Shown piece by piece: positions 8,714 to 19,201 of a stretch of DNA of 64,000 nucleotides. The notes under the pieces are model-generated. The model was not told the origin of the DNA. It worked only from the letters and a program-made list of their open reading frames with translations, and searched no databases. The position numbers and the translations under genes were made by a program. Within the stretch, counting starts at the first letter, position 1. Each line of letters starts with the position of its first letter. The DNA is taken from assembly GCA_016709865.1 (NCBI GenBank), contig JADJLX010000006.1, forward strand, positions 310,001-374,000, in the 5' to 3' direction. Source of the DNA: Bacteroidales bacterium. Its GTDB lineage: Bacteria; Bacteroidota; Bacteroidia; Bacteroidales; VadinHA17.

Positions 8714-10198
8714 ATGAAACACTTTGGAAGAATGAACAAAACAATAGTCGGAACAATGCTCCTGATTTTTTTCTTCAGTTATTCAGGTATTTCCCAGCAG
8801 GGACTTACGCTTGAACAAGCACTTAACGTTGCAGAGCTGAATAGTCCGACAATGAAGAAGACAAGACTTAACTTAATCAGAAGCCAGGAGAATCTTAATG
8901 CGCAGAATGCTTCTCTTAAGTCGAATTTTTCACTTACTCTGAATCCAATTGGGTATACCCAGAACAGGGAATTTAACGATCTTATCTCAAAGTGGAATTC
9001 AAGATCTACAACTGAGAGTTATGGCAATTTTACTGTTTCGCAACCAATTGTTCTGACTGATGCAAGGGTATCACTTACCAACAGGTTCGGCTACAAAGAT
9101 TCTTATAGTGAATACTCGGGGATTACAACAAAAGGATTCAGCAATAACCTGTCGCTCAATCTTGATCAGCCGCTATTCACATACAACAGGACGAAGTTAC
9201 AGCTGAAAGAGCTGCAGTTATCTCTGGAGAATTCTCAGCTAAGTTATGCGATACAGCTTCTGGCTCTTGAGAGACAGGTAGCACAGGCTTTCTATTATGT
9301 GTATCAGCAGCAGCAGAGCCTCGATATAGCAAATCAGGCGTACCAGAATATGCAGAAGAGTTATGAGGTATCGAAAAATAAAGTTGATGCAGGGATCTCG
9401 GCCAGGGAGGAGATGTTCCAGGCAGAACTAAACCTTGCTACAACAAAATCTGATTTTGAAAATAAGCAGGTAACCCTGGAAAATGCAAAGGATGATTTTA
9501 AACTTCTGATAGGGATGAGTCTTTATGATGACCTTCTGGTTATACCCAACATTGCGGTTGATACTGTCGCAGTTGATATAGCTTTTGCAATAGACCAGGG
9601 AGTGGCAAACAGGATGGAAATCAGGCAGCGTGAGATTAATATTGAAACATCACAGTTTGACCTGATCCAGACAAAGGCACTTAATGAGTTCAGGGGAAGC
9701 CTCGGATTATCGTTGGGTCTTTTTGGTGATAATGAAAAATTCGGAAAAGTATATGACGCTCCAACCGATAATGAAACTGTTTCACTTTCACTCACAATTC
9801 CGCTCTGGGACTGGGGAGAAAGAAAATCAAGGATCAAGGCAACAGAGGCGACAATTGAATCTGCAAACATAACCCTTGAAGAAGAGCATAACAACATAAT
9901 CCTTGGTATAAGAAAAGTATACAGGAACCTTCTGAACCTCCAGAATCAGATTGAGATAGCCCGTCAGTCGGTTACAAATGCCCAGCTGACTTATGATCTA
10001 AATCTTGAAAAATACAAAAACGGTGATCTCACAGGTATGGATCTGAATATCTATCAGAATCAGCTCTCGGAGAAACAACTCTCATTTACAAATTCACTCA
10101 TTTCATATAAGCTTGAATTACTGAATCTTAAAATTCAGACTCTGTATGATTTTGAAAAGAAACAGGGTGTCACACCAAAAATGACTATAGATAATTAA
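8714..10198 (+). CDS. TolC-family outer membrane efflux protein
   Basis: The 494-residue protein starts with a signal peptide (M-K-H-F-G-R-M-N-K followed by a hydrophobic stretch up to about residue 28) and has two OEP-type repeats rich in long amphipathic helices with many N, Q, L and E residues. TolC trimers form the outer membrane and periplasmic channel of RND and ABC exporters. It is the first gene of a TolC, adaptor, RND, RND-ABC, permease series that runs in one direction with gaps of 18, 5 and 16 bases and then an overlap. An in-frame ATG seven codons in (M-N-K-T-I-V) is an alternative start. Confidence 0.95.
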   Translation: MKHFGRMNKTIVGTMLLIFFFSYSGISQQGLTLEQALNVAELNSPTMKKTRLNLIRSQENLNAQNASLKSNFSLTLNPIGYTQNREFNDLISKWNSRSTTESYGNFTVSQPIVLTDARVSLTNRFGYKDSYSEYSGITTKGFSNNLSLNLDQPLFTYNRTKLQLKELQLSLENSQLSYAIQLLALERQVAQAFYYVYQQQQSLDIANQAYQNMQKSYEVSKNKVDAGISAREEMFQAELNLATTKSDFENKQVTLENAKDDFKLLIGMSLYDDLLVIPNIAVDTVAVDIAFAIDQGVANRMEIRQREINIETSQFDLIQTKALNEFRGSLGLSLGLFGDNEKFGKVYDAPTDNETVSLSLTIPLWDWGERKSRIKATEATIESANITLEEEHNNIILGIRKVYRNLLNLQNQIEIARQSVTNAQLTYDLNLEKYKNGDLTGMDLNIYQNQLSEKQLSFTNSLISYKLELLNLKIQTLYDFEKKQGVTPKMTIDN

Positions 10199-10216
10199 CA
10201 GATTAAATATTATATA

Positions 10217-11269
10217 ATGAAAAAGAGCATTTTCATAATTGCAGTTGGTTTAATGATAATTGCCGGCTGCGGAAACCAGGATCAGAATCTTACAGCAGAT
10301 GTTGAAATTCCTGTATCAGTCGAGGATATAAAGCTCAAGTCAATTGAAGAATTCATCAATACGACAGGTACTGCCTTCCCCAAAGGAGAGATCGAACTAA
10401 AATCAAAAATAACTGCCTACTATTTTCTTGAAAAGAATCCGCAGACCGGAAGGATGTGGCAGCTTGGTGATAAAGTCAAAGAGGGAACACTAATTGCACG
10501 TCTTGAAGATAAAGAATATGTCAATTCAATAAAACTTGAGACTAATCAGCTTAATCTGGAACTTACTGAAAGTGAACTCAAAAAGCAGGAATCTCTTTAC
10601 GAAAAAGGAGGAGTAACACTCAAAGACCTTAAAACAGCAAGCATCAATTATGCAAATGCCAAAACAACGGTTGAAAACTCAAAACTCCAGCTGGAAAAAA
10701 CAAGAATTGTAGCCCCTATCGATGGTGTAATAGTTGACCTTCCTTATTATACTCAGGGAACCCAGGTGGAAACTGGAAAAACTATTGCCAAAATCATGGA
10801 TTACCAGGTTATGTATATGGATGTACAGCTACCCGAAAAATATATTTCAGTTATTAAACCGGGTCAGGTGGTCAAACTTACTAATTATACTATTCCGGAA
10901 GATACAATCATTGGAAACATCACTCAGCTATCTCCTGCAATTAATGCTGATACCAGGACATTCAAAGGAAATATCTCGATAAATAATCCAAATCTTCTGC
11001 TTCGTCCGGGAATGTTTGTGAAAGCAGATATTATAACAAATCACAAAGATTCGGTTATTGTAATACCAAAAAGTATAATCCTGTCGCGACAGAGAGGTAA
11101 AACAGTATTCATCGTCGACAGAGGTGTAGTTGCTGAAAGGATTATTGACACAGGTCTGGAAAATCTGACAGAGGTAGAAGTTACAAGGGGACTTGTTAAA
11201 AACGAGAGGGTTGTTACGAGCGGATTTGAGACACTGAGTAACAGGTCGAAGGTAAAAATTATTAAATAA
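10217..11269 (+). CDS. RND efflux periplasmic adaptor (HlyD/AcrA family) lipoprotein
   Basis: This 350-residue membrane fusion protein has a lipobox, I-I-A-G-C, with the cysteine at about residue 18, so it is probably anchored to the inner membrane by lipid. A barrel-sandwich/lipoyl domain flanks a short helical hairpin (residues about 95-155, with L-E-K-T-R-I-V-A-P-I-D-G-V-I closing the hairpin). A beta-barrel domain and a membrane-proximal domain follow. It bridges the TolC channel and the RND pump. The gene follows tolC by 18 bases and precedes the first RND gene by 5, so it is very probably cotranscribed with both. Confidence 0.94.
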   Translation: MKKSIFIIAVGLMIIAGCGNQDQNLTADVEIPVSVEDIKLKSIEEFINTTGTAFPKGEIELKSKITAYYFLEKNPQTGRMWQLGDKVKEGTLIARLEDKEYVNSIKLETNQLNLELTESELKKQESLYEKGGVTLKDLKTASINYANAKTTVENSKLQLEKTRIVAPIDGVIVDLPYYTQGTQVETGKTIAKIMDYQVMYMDVQLPEKYISVIKPGQVVKLTNYTIPEDTIIGNITQLSPAINADTRTFKGNISINNPNLLLRPGMFVKADIITNHKDSVIVIPKSIILSRQRGKTVFIVDRGVVAERIIDTGLENLTEVEVTRGLVKNERVVTSGFETLSNRSKVKIIK

Positions 11270-11274
11270 CTGAC

Positions 11275-14200
11275 ATGAACAGTATTGCCCGATTTGCTGT
11301 AAGGTACCCTGTTACAGTATTAATGCTTGTGCTGGGGATAGTTCTTCTTGGATTTATCTCATTCGGTAAACTGGGAACAGATCTTTTTCCTGATCTGAAT
11401 AATCCAAAGATCTATATTGAGCTGAAAGCAGGTGAAAAGCCTCCTGAAGAGATTGAGAAAAACTATGTTGACCAGATCGAATCTCTCTCAATGCGCCAGA
11501 GTGATGTTGTTCAGGTTTCATCAGTATCACAGGTTGGAACTGCAACTATAACTGTAGAATACGACTGGAATAAGGATATGGATGAAGCATTCCTCGATCT
11601 CCAGAAAGAACTAAACTCATTCAGCCAGAATTCAGACCTTGAGGATTTTACTATTTCACAGTACGATCCAAACGCTGCTCCGGTTATGATTGTCGGCCTG
11701 AAGAATGCCAGCATCACAAATATGGATGATCTCAGGAAAATTGCCGAGAACTATATCCGTAATGAACTTGTAAGGATAGAAGGCGTTGCAGATGTCAAAC
11801 TTACAGGTGTTGAAGAGAGTGAAGTTGTTATTGAGACCAATAAATATGTCCTTGAATCATTTGGACTTACCTCTGATGCAATCGCTGCCCAGATAAATAA
11901 TTACAACAGAAACGTTTCGGGAGGTTCAATCGTTGATATGGGTCTTAAATACGTTGTGAAAGGTGTTAGTGTCCTTGAGGATATGACCGACCTAGAGAAT
12001 ATTGTTGTCGGATTTAAACAAACAACTTCAGGCAGCACCACAGCGGCACAAACTTCAGCCACAGGAGGTGTATCGGGAAGAATACCTGTATATCTCCGCG
12101 ATGTAGCCACTATTAAACTTGCCAACAAGGATCCTGAGAATATTGTAACAATAAACGGCGAAAGGTGTGTTGGTTTATCAATCTATAAAGAGCCGAAATA
12201 CAATACTGTTGATGCAGTTAAAAGCCTGGAGATTGCAATTACTGATCTTGAGAAAGCCCTCCCGGGTTATGAGTTTATAAGGGTGCAGGATCAGGGAGCC
12301 TATATCAACAGTGCGATTGGTGAAGTAAAAAACACCCTGCTGATCGGGATACTTCTTGCTGTATTCGTACTATACATTTTCCTAAGAAGAATAGGCACTA
12401 CACTGGTTATAAGTGTTGCTATACCTGTATCCATAATTGCAACATTTAACCTGATGTATTTTAATAATCTCACCCTCAATATAATGACTCTTGGGGGACT
12501 TGCACTTGGAGCAGGAATGCTTGTCGATAATGCAATAGTTGTTCTCGAAAATATCACCCGCCTGAGGGAAGGAGGCATGTCTCTTAAAGACGCTGTAATT
12601 CAAGGTGCCGGAGAAGTAGGCGGAGCTATAACTGCCTCAACTGTAACAACAATCGTTGTATTCCTTCCAATTGTTTATCTGCATGGTGCCTCTGGAGAAA
12701 TGTTTAAAGATCAGGCATGGACAGTGGCTTTTGCTCTTATATCTTCTCTCCTTGTAGCTATGCTTGTAATCCCTATGCTTGTTTCAACTTTCTTCAGGGA
12801 TAAAAAAGAGAAAGTACAAACTGCTGCACCTGTTCATTTCACATGGTATGAAAGATTCCTTGAAAGTACAATTGATAAAAGAAATATAATAATCCTGATT
12901 TCTGTAATCCTGATGGCAGGAACGGCATTACTAATTCCGCAATTGGGAAGTGAATTTATGCCTAAGTCAGAATCTGCTGAATTTACAGTTGATATTAAAC
13001 TACCTGAAGGTACTAGCCTCGAACGTACACATAGTACAGCTTCAAAAACCGAAGAGATAATAAGGGGATTGCTTGGCGATAAAATTAAGATGATTTACTG
13101 CAAATCGGGTCCGGACAATAATTCGACCCTTGATCAGACATCAGCAAATAAAGGTGAAAACAGCGCATCTCTAAAAGTAATACTGACAAATGATTTTGCT
13201 TCCAGAACTGATGAAGTGATTTCCCTGATCGGAAATTACCTTAAAACGATACCGGATATTGAGATCAGCTTCACAAGGGAGGAGACCGCACTCCAGTCAT
13301 CACTTGGTACTGCTGAAGCACCATTTTCACTCGAAATTTCAGGAGAAGACTATGCCGAGCTCGAAAGGATTGTAAATGAATCTAAGGTTATACTGGCAAA
13401 TAATCCTGGACTATACAATATCACCACCTCACTTGATGAAGGTACACCTGAGGTTGAAATTGCCATCGACAGATTTAAAACAAGCTATTACAGTGTAACC
13501 GTCGAGAGTGTAATTAACCAGATTAAGAGTTATTTATCAGGCTCTGCAGCCGGAAGTTTTGAGAAAGACGGTGAGATGAAAGATATCACAATTAAGCTTG
13601 GAGATCTTTCACTGCACCAACTACGCGATCTCATGATTACGGCAGGAAGTGTTAAAGTGCCGCTCAGTGAACTCGCCGAAATAAAAACTATCATAAGCCC
13701 CAGAGAGATTACAAGAAGAAACCAGGCAAGGACATGTTATGTATATGCCATGGTAAATGCTAAATCAGCTTTCGATCAGGTGGTAAAAACATCAGAGGCG
13801 TCTCTTAAAGAGATCGCACTTCCTGTCGATTACAAGATGGAATTCACCGGAGAGGAACTAAAAAGAAAAGAATCTGTTTCGAACCTTACATTTGCTCTTG
13901 TTCTTTCACTTGTACTTGTCTTTATGGTTCTTGCTGCACAGTTTGAATCAGTATTGCAGCCATTCATTATAATGCTCACAATTCCTCTTGCCGGAGTAGG
14001 TACAGTACTAACTTTCTTTCTGCTCGACAAGACGTTAAATATGATGGCTTATATAGGCATAATTATGCTTGGAGGAATTGCTGTAAACAATGCTATACTT
14101 CTGATTGACAGAATAAATCAGCTCAGGGAGAGTGGTATGCAAAAGAGGAAAGCAATTGTAACTGCCGGGACCCAGAGGATCAGACCGATACTAATGACCA

Positions 14201-14409
14201 GTCTTACTACAATACTGGCTCTTCTTCCACTTACTATAGGAATAGGCGACAGTGCATCCCTCAGAGCCCCTATGGCACTTGCTGTTATCGGTGGTCTGGT
14301 TTCATCCACACTTCTGACTCTTCTTGTGATTCCGTGTGTATACTGGGTTTTTGACAGCTTCAGCAATTGGCTTACAGGTGGGAAGAAAGCGGAAGAACAG
14401 CCATTATAA
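11275..14409 (+). CDS. RND efflux permease (HAE1/AcrB-like)
   Basis: A full-length 1044-residue RND pump with the usual two repeats, each of one transmembrane helix, a large periplasmic porter/docking region and five further helices. TM4 carries G-M-L-V-D-N-A-I-V-V-L-E-N, keeping one of the two AcrB relay aspartates. TM10 reads A-V-N-N-A-I-L-L-I-D, with asparagine where AcrB has Lys940, a variant seen in many non-enterobacterial HAE1 proteins. It is expected to use proton motive force to export hydrophobic compounds through the adaptor and TolC encoded just upstream. The next gene encodes a second, paralogous RND half-complex, suggesting a heteromeric pump like MdtBC. Confidence 0.95.
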   Translation: MNSIARFAVRYPVTVLMLVLGIVLLGFISFGKLGTDLFPDLNNPKIYIELKAGEKPPEEIEKNYVDQIESLSMRQSDVVQVSSVSQVGTATITVEYDWNKDMDEAFLDLQKELNSFSQNSDLEDFTISQYDPNAAPVMIVGLKNASITNMDDLRKIAENYIRNELVRIEGVADVKLTGVEESEVVIETNKYVLESFGLTSDAIAAQINNYNRNVSGGSIVDMGLKYVVKGVSVLEDMTDLENIVVGFKQTTSGSTTAAQTSATGGVSGRIPVYLRDVATIKLANKDPENIVTINGERCVGLSIYKEPKYNTVDAVKSLEIAITDLEKALPGYEFIRVQDQGAYINSAIGEVKNTLLIGILLAVFVLYIFLRRIGTTLVISVAIPVSIIATFNLMYFNNLTLNIMTLGGLALGAGMLVDNAIVVLENITRLREGGMSLKDAVIQGAGEVGGAITASTVTTIVVFLPIVYLHGASGEMFKDQAWTVAFALISSLLVAMLVIPMLVSTFFRDKKEKVQTAAPVHFTWYERFLESTIDKRNIIILISVILMAGTALLIPQLGSEFMPKSESAEFTVDIKLPEGTSLERTHSTASKTEEIIRGLLGDKIKMIYCKSGPDNNSTLDQTSANKGENSASLKVILTNDFASRTDEVISLIGNYLKTIPDIEISFTREETALQSSLGTAEAPFSLEISGEDYAELERIVNESKVILANNPGLYNITTSLDEGTPEVEIAIDRFKTSYYSVTVESVINQIKSYLSGSAAGSFEKDGEMKDITIKLGDLSLHQLRDLMITAGSVKVPLSELAEIKTIISPREITRRNQARTCYVYAMVNAKSAFDQVVKTSEASLKEIALPVDYKMEFTGEELKRKESVSNLTFALVLSLVLVFMVLAAQFESVLQPFIIMLTIPLAGVGTVLTFFLLDKTLNMMAYIGIIMLGGIAVNNAILLIDRINQLRESGMQKRKAIVTAGTQRIRPILMTSLTTILALLPLTIGIGDSASLRAPMALAVIGGLVSSTLLTLLVIPCVYWVFDSFSNWLTGGKKAEEQPL

Positions 14410-14425
14410 TTTTTAAAAGACTAAA

Positions 14426-17400
14426 ATGGACTTTATATTAAAAAGAAGAATTCTGATCATCATGCTTTTTATGGGTATAACCATGCTTGGTTATGTCTCA
14501 TATAAAAAGCTTGATGTCGAACTGTTCCCTAATGCCCAGTTGCCAGCATTGTTCGTCCAGGTTGGCACTCCTCTCGAAATGGATCCTTCGTATATTGAAG
14601 CACAGGCGATTATACCTATTGAAGGGGCTATAGGAACTCTTGAAGGAATAGAGAAGATAGAATCAAATATTTCATCCCGATACGGAACAATAACAATATT
14701 TTACAATCAGAATGCCGATCTGAAATATGCCAATCTGAAACTTCAGGAGAAAATTGATATTGTAAAAAACTCTATTCCTGCTGAATTCATAATCAATGTA
14801 ATTAAGATAGATCTTGAACAGCTTACAAATCAGTTCATGGAACTGCAGGTCAGAGGAGAAGGAGGAATTGACAGAATAAGAAATATTGCCGACAGGGAAA
14901 TCAAACCTGAACTGGAGAATATCGACGGCATTGCCGGGGTGCAGGTTTATGGTGGTCAGGAAAACTCAATTGAAGTAAGACTGAATGAGAAAGCCTGTAA
15001 AGCCAATGGAATCTCAATTAACCAGGTAAGGAACCTTCTGAATAATAACCGGGCCAATAAAACCTTTGCCGGCAAAGTAGTTGATGGAAGTAATGAGTTT
15101 TTTGTCAATGTTACCTCTGAGTATACTGATGTAAAAGAAATCGGCGGTATTATTGTAAAATCTCAGGGACCGGTCTTGCTTCGCGATGTGGCAGAGATTT
15201 TCTTCGGTGTTAAAGAGCAGAGCTCATACAGCCGTGTAAACGGTCTGGATGCAGTAACAATTACTCTTGTAAATGACAACCAGGCTAATCTGATAGATCT
15301 TTCGCATGATGCAATAGATCAGGTAGATGAATTAAACAAAAAACTTGCTTCTTCCGGTGTGGAAATTGTTGTCCAGAACAACAACGCCGAAATAATGGAG
15401 AAGAATATCGATGAGATTATAAGTCTTGCGATTACAGGCGGAATCCTCGCAGTACTTATTTTGTGGTTCTTTCTCCGGAACTTCAGGCTGGTGATGATAA
15501 TTGCAGTATCTATTCCAATATCAGTTTATGCTGCATTCAACTTTTTCTATGCTTTCGATATCTCCATAAACAGCCTTACACTAGTTGGGATGGCGCTAGC
15601 CATTGGAATGTTAGTGGACAATTCCGTGGTGGTTCTCGAGAACATATACCGGCTTGCAGGACAGGGCAGGGATCCGGAGACTGCAGTAAAACAAGGCACT
15701 TCAGAAGTCTGGAGATCTATTTTTGCCTCTACTCTAACTACAGTAATAGTTTTTCTTCCTTTCATTTTCGCAAGTAATTTTATGGTGAAAATGATTGGGA
15801 AAAACATTGGAGTTTCAATAATATCGACTCTTGTTATTTCATTAACAGTAGCCTTGCTTCTGATACCAATGGCTACTTATTTCCTTCTGTCAGCAACATC
15901 GAAGGGTGATTCCCAGATATTCAAAAAACTCTCAATTCACGACCGGCTGATACAGGGATACCATCTTGTGCTTAAAGCGAGCATGCGGAAACCTGCAGCA
16001 ACGATTATTGGGACACTGGTTGTTTTCTTTGCTGCCCTTCTCATTAGTATCACTCTTAGTATAGCAACTACTCAGGAAGTGGAAACGCCAAACTTCAGAC
16101 TTTCCGTAACAATGCCGGGAGGATCGACACTTGAAAAAACAGATGCTGTAGTTGCTGAAATTGAGTCGCGGCTGGGATCTCTTCCTGAAAAAGAGGATAT
16201 TGTATCAAGGATTGAAGAAAACAGGGCAACTGTAACAATCAATCTATCAAAGGAATGGGACAAAACCAGTAAAAGGTCGCTTCCTGAAATAAAAAATGAC
16301 ATTTCGGAAAAGACAAAAAATATTTCGTCAGCCGAGATAAGCATGGATGAACTCTCATCAAGCGGAGGTTTTTCAGGTGGCGGAGGCGGCGGAGGAGGCG
16401 AGTCCTATAATCCGGGTTCTGATTTTATGAATATGCTAGGACTGGGAACAACCAGAGAGAGTGTTATTATAAAAGGTCAGAATTTTGAACAGATGAAAAA
16501 TCTGGCCGATGATATTAAGTCGTATATCGATGATCTCTCAACAATTAACAGCTCAAGTTTGAATGTTCAGGATAATAAACCTGAGGTACAACTGCTTTTC
16601 GATATGGATTACATCGGCAGGAATAATTTCACTCTTGGAAACATCTCTCAGGCACTCTCTACCTTCGGCCGTGAATACTCCTCAGGTGCCACATTCAAGC
16701 AGGGTACCGAGACATATGATATCATGATAAAGTATGCTGAGGAGCCGGGTGCCCCTCAGGAACCACAGGATAAAACAATTGACGATCTGAAGAACCTGGA
16801 GGTGAGCGGAACAAATGGCTCGGTTATGGAGATGCAGGAACTTTCAGATATTGTTTTTTCATCAGGCATGGGTAATATTCACCGCGAAAACCAGGAAAAG
16901 AGGATCACGGTAACTTATAATTTCAATTCGGAGATAAAAGATTCTAAAGACCTGCTGGAGGGAGCTAGACTTGAGATAGAATCACTTGTCTCCGGACTGA
17001 GTATCCCATCAGGAATTGCTGTTGAGATTGTACATGAAGAGAACCAGTTAAAGGATTTCTACTATCTTATTGGTGTGGCATTCCTGCTGATTTTTATGAT
17101 ACTTGCCGCAGTTTTTGAATCACTTGCCACACCCGTGGTTCTGATGTTCAGTATACCTCTGGCTGCCCTCGGTTCGCTTGTTGCCCTGATTCTTACAGGA
17201 AATTCTCTTCTGAATGCAAATACCCTTACGGGCTTCCTGATCCTTCTTGGTGTAGTTGTTAATAATGGAATTATCCTTATTGATTATACTAACATACTGA
17301 GAAAAAGAGGGAACCGGGTCCAGAGAGCCCTTATGACTGCAGGTGTCTCACGACTTCGTCCTATATTAATTACAGCGGCCACCACAATAGTTGCAATGGT

Positions 17401-19201
17401 TCCCCTCGCTATGGGACAAGCTGAATATGTTTCGGCAATAGGTGCTGCATTTGCAATAACAGTAATCGGAGGATTGACCTTAAGTACTCTTCTGACACTG
17501 ATTTTTATACCAACATTTTATATTGGGCTTGAAACAGCGCTGAATTGGTTCTATTCCCAAACCTGGAAAAACAAAACTATCCAGTTTATAGTTTTTGGGA
17601 TCATGGTCTTTCTAATCTATACCTATATAGACAAGTTCCTGTGGCAGCTTATCACTACAATTCTGGTTGTGATATTAGTCCCGGCTACAACATGGTTCGT
17701 AATGAACAGCCTGAGAAAAGCTAAAGAGACAGTTATTGCCCCGGAGGAGAACATCAATATTTATATTCAAAGCCTTGTAAAGATTTATGAAAGGGAGAAA
17801 AGATGGTCGAGAGAATGGAAAGCAGGTGCAAAAATCAGAAAAAGATTAGGCCTTGAAAAGGAATTCAGATCATGGAAAGACCTGAGCGAGATAATATGGC
17901 AACTACCGCTGCTTGCGTTCATACTATATTTCACGTATTTCTTTCTTGATAAAGGATTCTGGATTTTCCTTTTCAGCATTGCTTCATGGTTCTTCCTTTC
18001 GGCAGTATGGACTACTGTAAATAGGTTGCTAACCAATCTTTACTCAGATAACGGGAAGAAATGGTTGAAGAGAGCTACCTCCATAGCTGATTTTGGAGTA
18101 TTCTGGCTTATTCCGTTTGCCAATCTTGTTTGGTTTCAGATAAAATGGGAGAACATCGTTGTGGTTCTGATTCTCGGATCTCTCTGGTTTACAGGGCTCT
18201 TTATCTACAAAACAGGACAGAAGCTTTCTAGAGAAAATATTGATATATACAGACTCGAAGGAAGATTCAGGGGATTACGTAAAACTGTTTACAGAATTGT
18301 GGCAGCAGTGCCTCTGATCGGGAAGAAGAAAAAACCTTTTAAAGCCCTTAGCTGTGTCTCACTGAATATCGGAAACGGAATGTTTGGATTGCTGGGGCCA
18401 AACGGAGCCGGTAAAACAACATTGATGAGAATCATATGCGGGATTCTGGAACAGAGCTATGGTAAAGTATGGATAAACGGTCTTGATACCCAGAAAATGA
18501 GAGAAGAGCTTCAGGGTCTGATTGGCTATCTGCCTCAGGAGTTCGGGAGTTACGAAAACATGACCGCCCATGAGTATCTTCATTATCCGGCAATGCTCAA
18601 GAACATCATCGATGCAAAGATTCGCGAAGAAAGAGTGACATATGTGCTTAATGCTGTCCACATGGAGGAGCGAAGGCACGATAAGATCGGATCATATTCA
18701 GGCGGAATGAAACAAAGGATGGGTATTGCACAAATCCTCCTCCATCTTCCGCGTATTCTGGTGGTTGATGAACCTACAGCAGGACTCGATCCACGGGAAA
18801 GAATCAGATTCAGGAACCTTCTTGTTGAATTAAGCCGTGAAAGAGTTGTTATATTCTCAACACATATCATAGAGGATATCTCCAGTTCCTGTAACCAGGT
18901 AGCAGTACTCAATAAAGGGAAGCTCAGGTATTTCGGAAAACCTATTGATATGACTAAGGAGGCCGAGGGACATGTTTGGCAATTCAATATCCCTGCGACT
19001 GAGTTTAATAGCTTTGTTGCAACCCACCTTGTGGTGCACCATATGTCAGAAGGCAATAATGTCAGAGTAAGAGTGATTTCCGAATTTTCACCCTGGGAAG
19101 GAGCAATAAACACAAGTCCGAATCTCGAAGATGCGTATCTGTGGCTTCTGAGGAGAAAAGACTATCCGGGAAATGGAAATAATGAAACTGTTAAGTCATG
19201 A
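14426..19201 (+). CDS. RND permease fused to extra membrane region and ABC ATPase domain
   Basis: One uninterrupted 1591-codon frame. Residues 1 to about 1040 form a complete RND pump (TM4 G-M-L-V-D-N-S-V-V-V-L-E-N; TM10 V-V-N-N-G-I-I-L-I-D), with a glycine run at about 650-660 in the second porter region. Residues about 1050-1262 add roughly six hydrophobic segments in three pairs, with a charged K/R/E-rich loop between the first two pairs. Residues about 1290-1580 are an ABC nucleotide-binding domain: Walker A G-P-N-G-A-G-K-T-T near 1323, signature Y-S-G-G-M-K-Q-R-M, Walker B I-L-V-V-D-E-P and H-loop S-T-H-I. All catalytic motifs look intact. The stop overlaps the start of an ABC-2-type permease by 4 bases. 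The chain would combine a proton-driven pump with an ATPase; how they work together is unknown. Confidence 0.93.
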   Translation: MDFILKRRILIIMLFMGITMLGYVSYKKLDVELFPNAQLPALFVQVGTPLEMDPSYIEAQAIIPIEGAIGTLEGIEKIESNISSRYGTITIFYNQNADLKYANLKLQEKIDIVKNSIPAEFIINVIKIDLEQLTNQFMELQVRGEGGIDRIRNIADREIKPELENIDGIAGVQVYGGQENSIEVRLNEKACKANGISINQVRNLLNNNRANKTFAGKVVDGSNEFFVNVTSEYTDVKEIGGIIVKSQGPVLLRDVAEIFFGVKEQSSYSRVNGLDAVTITLVNDNQANLIDLSHDAIDQVDELNKKLASSGVEIVVQNNNAEIMEKNIDEIISLAITGGILAVLILWFFLRNFRLVMIIAVSIPISVYAAFNFFYAFDISINSLTLVGMALAIGMLVDNSVVVLENIYRLAGQGRDPETAVKQGTSEVWRSIFASTLTTVIVFLPFIFASNFMVKMIGKNIGVSIISTLVISLTVALLLIPMATYFLLSATSKGDSQIFKKLSIHDRLIQGYHLVLKASMRKPAATIIGTLVVFFAALLISITLSIATTQEVETPNFRLSVTMPGGSTLEKTDAVVAEIESRLGSLPEKEDIVSRIEENRATVTINLSKEWDKTSKRSLPEIKNDISEKTKNISSAEISMDELSSSGGFSGGGGGGGGESYNPGSDFMNMLGLGTTRESVIIKGQNFEQMKNLADDIKSYIDDLSTINSSSLNVQDNKPEVQLLFDMDYIGRNNFTLGNISQALSTFGREYSSGATFKQGTETYDIMIKYAEEPGAPQEPQDKTIDDLKNLEVSGTNGSVMEMQELSDIVFSSGMGNIHRENQEKRITVTYNFNSEIKDSKDLLEGARLEIESLVSGLSIPSGIAVEIVHEENQLKDFYYLIGVAFLLIFMILAAVFESLATPVVLMFSIPLAALGSLVALILTGNSLLNANTLTGFLILLGVVVNNGIILIDYTNILRKRGNRVQRALMTAGVSRLRPILITAATTIVAMVPLAMGQAEYVSAIGAAFAITVIGGLTLSTLLTLIFIPTFYIGLETALNWFYSQTWKNKTIQFIVFGIMVFLIYTYIDKFLWQLITTILVVILVPATTWFVMNSLRKAKETVIAPEENINIYIQSLVKIYEREKRWSREWKAGAKIRKRLGLEKEFRSWKDLSEIIWQLPLLAFILYFTYFFLDKGFWIFLFSIASWFFLSAVWTTVNRLLTNLYSDNGKKWLKRATSIADFGVFWLIPFANLVWFQIKWENIVVVLILGSLWFTGLFIYKTGQKLSRENIDIYRLEGRFRGLRKTVYRIVAAVPLIGKKKKPFKALSCVSLNIGNGMFGLLGPNGAGKTTLMRIICGILEQSYGKVWINGLDTQKMREELQGLIGYLPQEFGSYENMTAHEYLHYPAMLKNIIDAKIREERVTYVLNAVHMEERRHDKIGSYSGGMKQRMGIAQILLHLPRILVVDEPTAGLDPRERIRFRNLLVELSRERVVIFSTHIIEDISSSCNQVAVLNKGKLRYFGKPIDMTKEAEGHVWQFNIPATEFNSFVATHLVVHHMSEGNNVRVRVISEFSPWEGAINTSPNLEDAYLWLLRRKDYPGNGNNETVKS

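Noticed and set aside
17500..18400. RND and ABC parts as separate genes joined by a sequencing frameshift
   Set aside because: The frame is open through the whole linker, which encodes ordered membrane segments, and I see no internal start with a normal signal or spacing before the ABC part. Reads are still needed for certainty.
18583..19113. Minus-strand ORF of 176 codons opposite the fused ABC domain
   Set aside because: It has no family resemblance, and the opposite frame carries all ABC motifs.
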